Assembly (NCBI RefSeq): GCF_900112595.1
Contig: NZ_FOMI01000006.1
Location: 1 to 46,819, forward strand
From: Algibacter pectinivorans
Lineage (GTDB): Bacteria > Bacteroidota > Bacteroidia > Flavobacteriales > Flavobacteriaceae
DNA: 46,819 bases
Reading direction: 5' to 3'
The notes beneath the pieces are model-generated. The model was not told where the DNA came from and searched no databases. It worked only from the letters and a program-made list of their open reading frames with translations. Positions 1-8,164 of the stretch are shown piece after piece. A program made the translations under genes and the position numbers. Each line of letters opens with the position of its first letter. The stretch's first letter is position 1.

Positions 1-1
1 T

Positions 2-349
2 ATGTTAGTATTTCTAAAAGCCGGAGGTTTACAAGGTGGAGGTGTTAATTTTGATGCTAAAATTAGAAGAAACTCAACCGATATGGAGGATGTTTTCTAC
101 GCACACATTGGTGGAGCAGATACTTTTGCTAGAGCTTTATTAATTGCCGATAAAATTATAACAAATTCTCCTTACGATACATTAAGAACAGAACGCTACA
201 GCTCATTCGATTCAGGAAAAGGAAAAGATTTCGAAAACGGAAAATTAGGTTTACAAGACTTGTACAAACTAGCTCAGGAAAATGGCGAGTTAAAACTACA
301 AAGTGGTAAACAAGAGTTGTTCGAGAATATTATTAATCAGTATATTTAA
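2..349 (+). CDS. xylA: Xylose isomerase, C-terminal part (5' end outside window)
   Basis: The 115 residues match the C-terminal end of xylose isomerase, which interconverts D-xylose and D-xylulose in the cytoplasm. The segment GGVNFDAKIRRNS is the family's conserved metal-site region near the C terminus, followed by the helix with HIGGADTFARALLIADKI. The family is normally about 440 residues, so roughly three quarters lies upstream of the window and the internal ATG at position 2 is not the true start. A strong hairpin terminator follows at 377-417, so the gene probably ends its own transcript and is separate from the uronate operon. Confidence 0.9.
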   Translation: MLVFLKAGGLQGGGVNFDAKIRRNSTDMEDVFYAHIGGADTFARALLIADKIITNSPYDTLRTERYSSFDSGKGKDFENGKLGLQDLYKLAQENGELKLQSGKQELFENIINQYI

Positions 350-376
350 TCGTACAAATTAGTATATAAATTTTAA

Positions 377-417
377 GCCTCTTCAAAAACTAATTTTTGA
401 AGAGGCCTTTTTTTTTA
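377..417 (+). terminator. Rho-independent terminator of xylA
   Basis: A perfect 13-bp stem (GCCTCTTCAAAAA paired with its complement) with a 4-nt loop is followed by a run of T. It lies just after the xylA stop. The opposite strand lacks a good T run, so it mainly serves the plus strand. Confidence 0.85.
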
Positions 418-486
418 TCTAATCAGATAAAAAAAGATTGTTTATCGGTACTAATTGAGTCTAGTTCGGTGTTATAAGACTTTATA

Positions 487-1557
487 CTATTTATCAACGA
501 TATTAAACTCATGTCGTTCGTTGTACTTTACGTTTTCCTTAATTAGTATATCAATAGGAACATAATGTTTAGGGTTCAAAATTTCATTTTTAAGCAAGTA
601 CTCCGTTAAAAGTCGTATAGCTTCATAACCTTGATCAAAAGGTTTTTGAGATATTAAAAAGGATACCTTATCATGTTGTAAGCATGCTATGTTTTGCGGT
701 GTATTATCAAAGCCAATACATTCTAATTGGTTTAAATAGTCTTGTTCCATACAATCTACCACAATATAAATTCTACTCGAAGGAACAAAAACACCTTTGA
801 TTTCGGGGTGTCTTTTTAAATATGAGTTAATTTTTTCTCTGGTTTCGTTAGAGCTATCTAAGTTCTCAATTTTTAAAGTTTGAGTTGTGGAGTTTAAATT
901 GTTTTTAATAAAAAAATCATTAAAGCCCTTAATTCTATTAGATACTGCGTTGTTTTTTGTAATATTATGTCTGGCCTGTATAATTAAAAATGCATCGGGT
1001 TTGGGTAAGCTTAAATGCATAAGTTTACCGGCAATATAGCCAGCTTTATAGGAGTCTTGTCCCACAAACGCAATATTGTTAAAACCGTCAATATCTATGT
1101 TAACAAAAAGATACGGGATGTTAAGGGATTCTAATTGATTTACAATCTTTTTGGTTTCTGTCGAAAAATTAGGAACCATTATTACAGCAGTTGGGTTAGT
1201 TTCAAGTAAGGCATTAAAAGTGTTTAAATACGAGTTTGGGTCGTATTGATTGTAGCCAAAATTAGTGACTTGAACACCAAAACTTTTTACATCTTCTGCG
1301 CCTTTTAAAATACCTAAATGAGGAGACTTCCAAAATAAATCTAAATCATTATGTTCAGGAATTAAAGTAGCAATAACATATTTGTTTTTCATTGCTAGTG
1401 CACTTGCAATGGGATTTACGGTAAAGTTATGATGCTTTAATATTTTTTTAATTCTAGCTTCTGTTTTTTTAGATACTCCACCTCGATTGTGTAACACTCT
1501 GTCTACCGTCCCTTCAGATACTTGGGCTTCTTTGGCGATATCTTTAATTGTAATCAT
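487..1557 (-). CDS. LacI-family transcriptional regulator
   Basis: A 356-residue LacI/GalR repressor. An N-terminal helix-turn-helix (about residues 3-22, TIKDIAKEAQVSEGTVDRVL) is followed by the hinge region (about 45-60) and a periplasmic-binding-protein-like sugar domain. The usual TVSRVL of the recognition helix reads TVDRVL here. It is transcribed away from the hexuronate operon, with a 189-bp intergenic region holding two GTGTGC-type palindromes and a 10-bp inverted repeat. By position it is the likely repressor of the uronate operon, with a uronate or pathway intermediate as inducer. The effector is inferred, and control of xylA is an alternative. Confidence 0.9.
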   Translation of the reverse strand: MITIKDIAKEAQVSEGTVDRVLHNRGGVSKKTEARIKKILKHHNFTVNPIASALAMKNKYVIATLIPEHNDLDLFWKSPHLGILKGAEDVKSFGVQVTNFGYNQYDPNSYLNTFNALLETNPTAVIMVPNFSTETKKIVNQLESLNIPYLFVNIDIDGFNNIAFVGQDSYKAGYIAGKLMHLSLPKPDAFLIIQARHNITKNNAVSNRIKGFNDFFIKNNLNSTTQTLKIENLDSSNETREKINSYLKRHPEIKGVFVPSSRIYIVVDCMEQDYLNQLECIGFDNTPQNIACLQHDKVSFLISQKPFDQGYEAIRLLTEYLLKNEILNPKHYVPIDILIKENVKYNERHEFNIVDK

Positions 1558-1586
1558 ATAAAAAATATTAATGGCTCTACTTTTTC

Positions 1587-1619
1587 AATTACAAAATTGA
1601 ATAATAACGTTTTGTAATT
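1587..1619. promoter_or_regulatory. Perfect 10-bp inverted repeat upstream of the LacI-type gene
   Basis: AATTACAAAA at 1587-1596 and TTTTGTAATT at 1610-1619 are exact reverse complements separated by 13 nt. The repeat sits 30 bp in front of the regulator's start codon. It differs from the GTGTGC palindromes, so it may bind another factor or carry regulator promoter elements. Function is inferred from position only. Confidence 0.4.
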
Positions 1620-1648
1620 TTAAGCAATTTAGGTATAAAATTTAATAT

Positions 1649-1682
1649 TTTGTGTGCGCACACTATTTTTTTGTTATATTTG
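1649..1682 (+). promoter_or_regulatory. Promoter of the hexuronate operon
   Basis: A Bacteroidota-type promoter: TTTG at 1649-1652, 22 nt of spacing, and TATATTTG at 1675-1682, an exact match to TAnnTTTG. Transcription would begin near 1689, about 58 nt before the first gene. Both operator-like palindromes touch or adjoin these boxes. Confidence 0.6.
1652..1663. promoter_or_regulatory. Operator-like palindrome 1 (GTGTGCGCACAC)
   Basis: A perfect 12-bp palindrome with a central CG, the symmetry expected of LacI-family operators. It starts on the last base of the -33 box and extends into the spacer. It is the best candidate for binding by the divergent LacI-type protein. Confidence 0.55.
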
Positions 1683-1683
1683 T

Positions 1684-1695
1684 GTGTGCGTACAC
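1684..1695. promoter_or_regulatory. Operator-like palindrome 2 (GTGTGCGTACAC)
   Basis: The same motif as palindrome 1 with one symmetry mismatch, starting 32 bp further on, about three helical turns. It covers the predicted transcription start. A dimer at each site on the same DNA face would block the promoter. Confidence 0.5.
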
Positions 1696-1746
1696 GAAAA
1701 CAATTAGGTTTTTACGTTGTAAAGCTTTAATAAATACAAGAAAATA

Positions 1747-2574
1747 ATGAGTAAAGTAGTAGTTTTAACAGGTGCAGGAGGTGTTTTATGTAGTACTTTG
1801 GCCAAAGCTTTAGCTAAAGAAGGACACAAAATTGCAGTTTTAGATTTAAGAAAAGAAGCAGCAGATGAAGTTGCTAACGAAATTAATAACGCTGGCGGAA
1901 CTGCTATTGGAGTTGCTGCTAATGTTTTAGAAAAGGAGTCTTTAGAGTTGGCTAAAACAGAAGTTAATAATAAATTGGGGGCTTGCGATATTTTAGTTAA
2001 TGGAGCAGGAGGTAACCATCCTTTGGGTACAACAAGTAACCCGCACTTATTAGCTAAAGATCTTGAGGATACTACCGAAGGTTTTAAAACTTTTTTTGAT
2101 TTAGATCCTTCCGGAATTCAATTCGTATTTAATTTAAATTTTATTGGTACACTATTACCAACGCAAATTTTTGCTAAAGATATGGTAGGCAAAAAAGGAT
2201 GTAGTATTTTAAATATCTCGTCTATGAATGCCTTTACGCCATTAACAAAAATACCGGCATACAGTGGTGCAAAAGCGGCGGTTTCTAATTTTACACAATG
2301 GTTAGCTGTACATTTTAGTAAAGTGGGTATTCGTGTAAATGCATTGGCCCCTGGGTTTTTCTTAACCGACCAAAACAGAAGCTTATTAACCGAAAGCGAT
2401 GGTAGTTTAACACCGCGCGGAAATCAAATTATAGACCAAACGCCTATGGGTAAGTTTGGCGAGCCTGAAGACCTAGTAGGAACGACATTATGGTTATGTG
2501 GCGAAGGGTCGGCCTTTGTAACGGGAGTTGTAGTGCCAATTGATGGCGGATTTAGTGCTTATAGCGGCGTTTAA
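1747..2574 (+). CDS. SDR oxidoreductase, probable D-fructuronate reductase (D-mannonate-forming)
   Basis: A 275-residue short-chain dehydrogenase. The N-terminal nucleotide site is TGAGGVLCSTLA (residues 8-19), VNGAGG replaces the usual NNAG near 84-89, and the catalytic set is Ser158/159, Tyr172 and Lys176 (YSGAK). SDRs of this type stand next to uxuA and uxaC in many Bacteroidota and probably reduce D-fructuronate to D-mannonate with NAD(P)H, replacing the unrelated UxuB of E. coli. It is the first gene of the operon and lies 18 bp before uxuA. The SDR family is certain; the substrate is inferred from its neighbours. Confidence 0.8.
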   Translation: MSKVVVLTGAGGVLCSTLAKALAKEGHKIAVLDLRKEAADEVANEINNAGGTAIGVAANVLEKESLELAKTEVNNKLGACDILVNGAGGNHPLGTTSNPHLLAKDLEDTTEGFKTFFDLDPSGIQFVFNLNFIGTLLPTQIFAKDMVGKKGCSILNISSMNAFTPLTKIPAYSGAKAAVSNFTQWLAVHFSKVGIRVNALAPGFFLTDQNRSLLTESDGSLTPRGNQIIDQTPMGKFGEPEDLVGTTLWLCGEGSAFVTGVVVPIDGGFSAYSGV

Positions 2575-2592
2575 TATTTTTAATTTTTTTTT

Positions 2593-3768
2593 ATGGAACA
2601 GACATGGAGATGGTACGGACCAAATGATCCCGTATCCTTATCAGATATAAAACAGTCAGGTGCAACAGGTGTTGTTTCTGCATTACATCATATTCCCAAC
2701 GGCGAGGTTTGGACAATTGATGAAATTCAAAAAAGAAAAAACACAATTGAAGGTGTTGGATTAACATGGAGTGTTGTTGAAAGTATTCCGGTACACGAAA
2801 ACATTAAAACACGTTCTGGTAATTTTCAAAAATATATTGAAACCTATAAACAAAGTATAGCAAATTTAGCACAATGCGGTATTACTATTGTGTGTTATAA
2901 TTTTATGCCGGTTTTAGATTGGACACGAACCGATTTAAGTTTTCAAGTTGAAGATGGCTCTAAAGCATTACGTTTTGATGTTATAGCTTTTGCCGCCTTC
3001 GAACTTTTTTTACTAAAACGTCCAGGAGCAGAACAAAGCTATACTAAAGCGCAACAAAAGGCAGCAAAGGTTTATATTGATAAGCTTTCAGAAGCGGATC
3101 AAAAACAACTTGTAAATAATATTATAGCAGGCTTGCCAGGAGCCGAAGAGGGTTATACGTTAGAGCAATTTCAAACTATTTTAGATACCTATAAAAATAT
3201 CGATGCTACGGCGTTGCGTAATAATTTGGTGTCTTTCTTAAAAGAAATTATTCCTGTGGCGTCTCAAAATCAAGTCTTAATGTGTATTCATCCAGACGAT
3301 CCACCATATCCTATTTTAGGATTGCCACGAGTAGTAAGTACAGAGGCCGATTATGCGCATTTATTTGAAAATGTTCCAGACCGTGCCAATGGTATTACAT
3401 TCTGTACAGGCTCTTTAGGTGTAAGAGAAGATAATAATCTTGTTCAAATTTTTAAACGCTTTGCAGATAGAGCACATTTCCTGCACTTAAGAAGCACTAA
3501 GCGCGATGACGCTGGTAATTTTTACGAGGCAAATCATTTAGATGGCGATGTAGATATGTATAGCGTTGTTAAAGCTATTTTAGAAGAAGAAAAAAGACGC
3601 AAAGCGTCAGGTTATGCAGATATTGCTATTCCTGTAAGGCCAGATCACGGTCATCAAATGCTTGATGATTTAAATAAAAAAACAAACCCAGGTTATTCCG
3701 GGATAGGTAGGCTAAGAGGATTAGCAGAACTACGTGGTTTAGAATATGGGATAAAGCAAACTATATAA
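2593..3768 (+). CDS. uxuA: Mannonate dehydratase
   Basis: At 391 residues it has the usual length for UxuA, which dehydrates D-mannonate to 2-keto-3-deoxy-D-gluconate in the cytoplasm with a divalent metal. Family segments are present in order: HHIPNGEVW near the start, [15 protein letters not shown] in the middle, [29 protein letters not shown], and the C-terminal [10 protein letters not shown] with [16 protein letters not shown]. The His, Cys and Asp residues of these segments form the metal and substrate site in the family. It sits between the SDR reductase that should make its substrate and kduI. Confidence 0.95.
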   Translation: MEQTWRWYGPNDPVSLSDIKQSGATGVVSALHHIPNGEVWTIDEIQKRKNTIEGVGLTWSVVESIPVHENIKTRSGNFQKYIETYKQSIANLAQCGITIVCYNFMPVLDWTRTDLSFQVEDGSKALRFDVIAFAAFELFLLKRPGAEQSYTKAQQKAAKVYIDKLSEADQKQLVNNIIAGLPGAEEGYTLEQFQTILDTYKNIDATALRNNLVSFLKEIIPVASQNQVLMCIHPDDPPYPILGLPRVVSTEADYAHLFENVPDRANGITFCTGSLGVREDNNLVQIFKRFADRAHFLHLRSTKRDDAGNFYEANHLDGDVDMYSVVKAILEEEKRRKASGYADIAIPVRPDHGHQMLDDLNKKTNPGYSGIGRLRGLAELRGLEYGIKQTI

Positions 3769-3788
3769 TAAACAAACAACAACTTATC

Positions 3789-4631
3789 ATGAAAACAAGT
3801 TACGAAACGCGCTACGCGTCCAGTCCAAAAGCAGTAAAAAAATACGACACACAGGAGCTAAGAGAAGAGTTTTTAATTGAAAACTTAATGCAGGAAGATC
3901 AATTAGTTTTGGTTTACACACATTATGATAGATATATGGCAGGTTCTGCGGTGCCTGTTGCAGGTCCAATAGCTTTAGAGACTATAGATCCTTTAAAATC
4001 TTCTTACTTTTTAGAAAGAAGAGAAATAGGTGTTATTAATGTAGGTGGCGATGGTACGGTTGAAGTTGATGGAGAAGAATTTCAATTAACTTTAAAAGAT
4101 GCGTTATACATTGGTAGCGGAAAAAAAGATGTGATCTTTAAAAGTAATGACAAAAATAATCCAGCAAAGTTTTATTTAAACTCAGCGCCAGCACATACTA
4201 GCTTACCAACAAAAAAGGTAAGTAAAGCAGATGCTAATAAAATAGAATTAGGATCGTTAGAAACAGCTAATCACCGTACAGTAAATCAACAAATTATTGG
4301 TGGTATAGTAGAAACTTGTCAGCTTCAAATGGGAATGACCGAGTTAAAAACAGGAAGTGTTTGGAACACCATGCCAGCACACGTACACGATCGTAGAATG
4401 GAAATTTACTATTATTTAGATATTCCTCAAGATCAGGCTGTTTGCCATTTTATGGGCGAGCCTCAAGAAACGCGTCATATCTGGATGCAAAATCACCAAG
4501 CAGTAATTTCTCCACCATGGTCTATCCATTCGGGTTCAGGAACTTCAAATTACACCTTTATTTGGGGAATGGCAGGAGAGAATTTAGATTATGGTGATAT
4601 GGATGTTGCTAAAATAACCGAATTAAGATAA
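3789..4631 (+). CDS. kduI: 5-dehydro-4-deoxy-D-glucuronate isomerase
   Basis: A 280-residue cupin-type isomerase that converts 5-keto-4-deoxyuronate, the rearranged product of unsaturated uronates from polysaccharide lyases, into 2,5-diketo-3-deoxygluconate. The metal site is visible as His198, His200, Glu205 (PAHVHDRRMEIYYY) and His247 (PPWSIHSG). The N-terminal YETRYASSP and C-terminal FIWGMAGEN are typical of KduI. It is followed after 3 bp by kduD, its pathway partner. Its presence indicates growth on lyase-cleaved uronic-acid polymers such as pectin, alginate or ulvan. Confidence 0.96.
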   Translation: MKTSYETRYASSPKAVKKYDTQELREEFLIENLMQEDQLVLVYTHYDRYMAGSAVPVAGPIALETIDPLKSSYFLERREIGVINVGGDGTVEVDGEEFQLTLKDALYIGSGKKDVIFKSNDKNNPAKFYLNSAPAHTSLPTKKVSKADANKIELGSLETANHRTVNQQIIGGIVETCQLQMGMTELKTGSVWNTMPAHVHDRRMEIYYYLDIPQDQAVCHFMGEPQETRHIWMQNHQAVISPPWSIHSGSGTSNYTFIWGMAGENLDYGDMDVAKITELR

Positions 4632-4634
4632 GCT

Positions 4635-5429
4635 ATGAGTACATCGTTATTTGATATAAAAGGAAAAAATGCTTTAGTAACCGGAAGTACCCATGGTTTG
4701 GGAATGGCTATGGCCAGAGGTTTAGGTTTAGCAGGTGCAACGGTAATCGTTAATGGTAATTCTTCGCAAGAAAAAATCGATAACGCTGTTGCGGAATATA
4801 AAAAAGAAGGTATAAACGCTGTTGGTTATAAATTTAATGTAGCTAATGAAGACGAGGTTATTGCAGCAGTTGCAAAAATTGAAGCAGAAGTAGGTCAAAT
4901 TGATATCTTAATTAACAATGCCGGTATTATAAAGCGTACACCATTAATAGAAATGGAAGTGGCCGATTTTAAACAAGTTATTGATATCGATTTGGTAAGT
5001 CCGTTTATAGTTTCTAAGCATGTTGTAAAAGGTATGATTGCTAGAAAAGAAGGTAAGGTTATTAATATTTGCTCTATGATGAGCGAATTGGGTAGAAATA
5101 GTGTTGGGGCTTATGCAGCAGCAAAAGGCGGACTAAAAATGTTAACCCAAAATATGGCAACAGAATGGGCAAAACATAATATCCAGGTTAATGGTATAGG
5201 TCCAGGATATTTTGCAACATCGCAAACAGCACCAATTCGTGTTGAAGGTCATCCTTTTAACGATTTTATAGTAAACAGAACTCCTGCAGCTAAGTGGGGA
5301 GATCCTAACGATTTAGCTGGTGCAGCCATATTTTTGTCGGCTAAAGCAAGCGATTTTGTTAACGGACATATTTTATACGTAGATGGCGGTATATTGGCAA
5401 CAATAGGTAAACCATCAAACGAAGATTAG
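4635..5429 (+). CDS. kduD: 2-dehydro-3-deoxy-D-gluconate 5-dehydrogenase (SDR)
   Basis: A 264-residue SDR. The cofactor loop TGSTHGLG (17-24), NNAG (94-97), catalytic Ser147, Tyr160 and Lys164 and the C-terminal YVDGG are all present. KduD reduces 2,5-diketo-3-deoxygluconate to KDG, following KduI. The start codon comes 3 bp after the kduI stop, which suggests coupled translation. It is only distantly similar to the first SDR of the operon, so the two are not a recent duplication. Confidence 0.94.
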   Translation: MSTSLFDIKGKNALVTGSTHGLGMAMARGLGLAGATVIVNGNSSQEKIDNAVAEYKKEGINAVGYKFNVANEDEVIAAVAKIEAEVGQIDILINNAGIIKRTPLIEMEVADFKQVIDIDLVSPFIVSKHVVKGMIARKEGKVINICSMMSELGRNSVGAYAAAKGGLKMLTQNMATEWAKHNIQVNGIGPGYFATSQTAPIRVEGHPFNDFIVNRTPAAKWGDPNDLAGAAIFLSAKASDFVNGHILYVDGGILATIGKPSNED

Positions 5430-5520
5430 TAAATACTGCGCCTAATTCATGCCTTTAATTAAGTTAAAAGCTGGGTTATGCGCTTTACCTTTTACTCGTA
5501 AAACATTAAAAACTAAACAA

Positions 5521-6702
5521 ATGAAAAACATACTATTTTGTGCTTTATTAACTGGGGCTTTTTTAACTCAAGGCTGTAAGGAAGAAGCATCAGGACATAC
5601 GGTAACTGTTAAAAATGTATTGGAAGTGTCCCGTTCAAATGAAACGGTAGAGATTAAAAAATCAGATTTAACGTTAAAAGAAGGCGAAAGCTTCGATAAC
5701 TTAGCGGTTCAAGATGTAACAACTAAAGCTATTTTAGTCTCTCAATTTGTAGATGAAGATCAAGATGGTAAGGCCGATGTGCTTTTATTTCAACCAAAAA
5801 TAGAAGCTAAATCAGAAAAACAATTTAATTTAGTTTCGGCTAAAGGTACCACGGCTCAAGAAGTAACCGAGTTTTGTTATTCTCGATTTGTTCCAGAAAG
5901 AACAGATGATTATGCTTGGGAAAACAATAAAGTAGCCTTTAGAACTTATGGTCCAGTTGCTCAAAAAATGGTTGAGAACGGCACCAAAGGAGGAACACTA
6001 TCCAGTGGTATTGATGGCTGGTTAAAAAAAGTAGAATATCCCATTATTAATAAGTGGTATGCTAAAAACGATAAAGCACCGGGTGCTTATCATTTACCGT
6101 CGCCAGAAGGTTTAGATAATTTTCATGTTGGTGTAAGTCGCGGTATTGGAGGAACAGCGGTAAAAAGCGATTCAACGTATTATGTTTCTAAAAATTTTAC
6201 TAATTGGAAAACTATTACAACAGGACCAATTAGAACAAGTTTTATTTTAGATTATGCCGACTGGGATGCTAACGGAAATATGATTTCTGAAAAGAAACAC
6301 ATTTCTTTAGATTACGGTAGTAATTTAACTAAATACGAAATAGAGGTTGGTGGTACAAATTCTATTTATTCAGGTTTAACCTTACATGAAAATGACGGTG
6401 TGCCAACAGAAAATGTAAACGAAGGATGGATATCCTATTGGGAGCCTCATGGCGATTCAGAGCTTGGTACTGCGGTAGTGGTGCCTCATGGAAATATGAT
6501 GTCTTCGGAGTATTTTGTTACAAGTTTAAAAGATCAAAGTAATTTATACGCTCAAATAAAAGTAAACCAAGAAAAAGCTGTTTTCTATTCAGGTTTTGGA
6601 TGGAAAGAAGCCAATGAGTTTACTACAAAAGAATCTTGGGAAAATTACATTAAAGATTTTACCTTAAAAATTAATAACCCTTTAGAAGTATCCGTACACT
6701 AG
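5521..6702 (+). CDS. DUF4861 family lipoprotein of the uronate operon
   Basis: A 393-residue secreted lipoprotein of the DUF4861 type. I place the start at 5521 because MKNILFCALLTGAFLTQGC is a clean lipoprotein signal with Cys19 after Gly18, and an A-rich leader (AAACTAAACAA) precedes it. An in-frame ATG at 5449 would add 24 residues and spoil the signal. The mature part is rich in aromatic and charged segments such as FCYSRFVPERTDDYAWENN, YHLPSPEG, GGTNSIYSG and VFYSGFGWKEANEF. No catalytic function is established to my knowledge. Lying between kduD and uxaC, it probably acts on or binds uronate oligosaccharides outside the inner membrane. Confidence 0.8.
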   Translation: MKNILFCALLTGAFLTQGCKEEASGHTVTVKNVLEVSRSNETVEIKKSDLTLKEGESFDNLAVQDVTTKAILVSQFVDEDQDGKADVLLFQPKIEAKSEKQFNLVSAKGTTAQEVTEFCYSRFVPERTDDYAWENNKVAFRTYGPVAQKMVENGTKGGTLSSGIDGWLKKVEYPIINKWYAKNDKAPGAYHLPSPEGLDNFHVGVSRGIGGTAVKSDSTYYVSKNFTNWKTITTGPIRTSFILDYADWDANGNMISEKKHISLDYGSNLTKYEIEVGGTNSIYSGLTLHENDGVPTENVNEGWISYWEPHGDSELGTAVVVPHGNMMSSEYFVTSLKDQSNLYAQIKVNQEKAVFYSGFGWKEANEFTTKESWENYIKDFTLKINNPLEVSVH

Positions 6703-6711
6703 AAATTTGTT

Positions 6712-8118
6712 ATGAGTTTAAAACCTTTTATTACAGAAAATTTTTTATTACAGTCCGAAGTTGCTCAAGTTCTATACCATGATTATGCCAAAGATTTACC
6801 AATAATTGATTATCATAATCATCTATCTCCAAAAGATATAGCTGAAGAGTTACCGGTAAACAACATTACCAAAGCTTGGTTGCAAGGCGACCATTATAAA
6901 TGGCGTGGTATGCGAGCAAATGGTATTGAGGAAAAGTATATAACGGGTGCTAGTACTTCGGAAAAAGAAAAGTTTTTAAAATGGGCAGAAACAGTGCCTT
7001 ATACGTTAAGGAATCCGTTGTTTCATTGGACGCATTTAGAGTTAAAGGCCTATTTTGGTATTAATGAGCTTTTAAGTCCTAAAACAGCCAATGGTATTTA
7101 CGAAAAAGCAAATGCCATTCTAGAAAATAAAACCCCAGCCCAATTATTAGAAGATATGAAGGTTGAAGTGGTTTGTACAACAGACGACCCAACGGACAAT
7201 TTAACTTATCATAAGCAAATAGCAGAAAACGATAATATTTCAACCAAAGTATTGCCAACCTTTAGAGCAGATGCTTTGTTTTTTATAAATAAAGATAACT
7301 TTTTAAGCTATTTACAAAATCTAGAAGCTAGTGCCAATTTAAAAATAACTACATTAAATGATTTCTTAAGCGTTTTAGATACGCGAATAGAATTTTTTAA
7401 TAATCATGGGTGTCGCTTATCCGATTTTGGTGTAGGTGAAGCGCTTACTATGGTAGATTATAATGAAGCCGAAGTTTCCAAGATATTTACTAAAAAATTA
7501 AATGGAAGTAACCTAAGCGATAACGAGGTTAATAAATATCGTTCGTTTTTGTTTATTTACTTAGGTAAAAAATACCACGAATACGATTGGATACAACAAT
7601 ATCATTTAGGACCTATTCGAAATAATAATTCATTACTTCTAGATCAAGTTGGACTAGATGCTGGTGTAGATTCTATTGGCGATTTTCCAATGGCCGAGTT
7701 TATGTCTAAATTATTCGATACACTAAATGCAACCAATCAATTAGCAAAAACCATTACCTATAATTTAAACCCATCGCAAAACGAAGTGTTTGCTACCATG
7801 ATGGGGAACTTTCAAAATTCGGATGCGCCAGGGAAAATGCAATGGGGCTCTGGTTGGTGGTTTTTAGACCAAAAGGACGGTATGGAAAAACAGCTTAATA
7901 CCTTGTCAAACATGGGCTTATTAAGTCGTTTTGTAGGTATGTTAACCGATAGTAGAAGTTTCTTATCCTTTCCTAGACACGATTATTTTAGACGAATTTT
8001 ATGTAATCTTCTTGCCGAAGATGTTAACAATGGCTTGGTGCCAAACGACATAGAATTTCTAGGAAAAATGGTTCAAGATATTTGTTATAATAATGCAGTA
8101 AACTACTTTAAATTTTAA
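6712..8118 (+). CDS. uxaC: Glucuronate (uronate) isomerase
   Basis: A 468-residue amidohydrolase-fold isomerase that converts D-glucuronate to D-fructuronate and galacturonate to tagaturonate. The metal-binding HxH is at His35/His37 (DYHNHLSP). Later family segments are CTTDDPTD, FPMAEFMSKL, MQWGSGWWFLDQKDGME and LLSRFVGMLTDSRSFLS with the C-terminal RHDYFRRILC. Length is normal. Because uxuA is present but no altronate genes (uxaA, uxaB) are seen, the glucuronate branch is the more likely in vivo use. It starts 9 bp after the DUF4861 gene. Confidence 0.95.
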   Translation: MSLKPFITENFLLQSEVAQVLYHDYAKDLPIIDYHNHLSPKDIAEELPVNNITKAWLQGDHYKWRGMRANGIEEKYITGASTSEKEKFLKWAETVPYTLRNPLFHWTHLELKAYFGINELLSPKTANGIYEKANAILENKTPAQLLEDMKVEVVCTTDDPTDNLTYHKQIAENDNISTKVLPTFRADALFFINKDNFLSYLQNLEASANLKITTLNDFLSVLDTRIEFFNNHGCRLSDFGVGEALTMVDYNEAEVSKIFTKKLNGSNLSDNEVNKYRSFLFIYLGKKYHEYDWIQQYHLGPIRNNNSLLLDQVGLDAGVDSIGDFPMAEFMSKLFDTLNATNQLAKTITYNLNPSQNEVFATMMGNFQNSDAPGKMQWGSGWWFLDQKDGMEKQLNTLSNMGLLSRFVGMLTDSRSFLSFPRHDYFRRILCNLLAEDVNNGLVPNDIEFLGKMVQDICYNNAVNYFKF

Positions 8119-8164
8119 ATACTGAACTAAACTAAATTAAACTTGAAAAAACACCACCACAATT

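Noticed and set aside
5449-5520. Earlier ATG for the DUF4861 protein
   Set aside because: It would place 24 residues before a perfect lipoprotein signal; the ATG at 5521 has an A-rich leader and the right signal.
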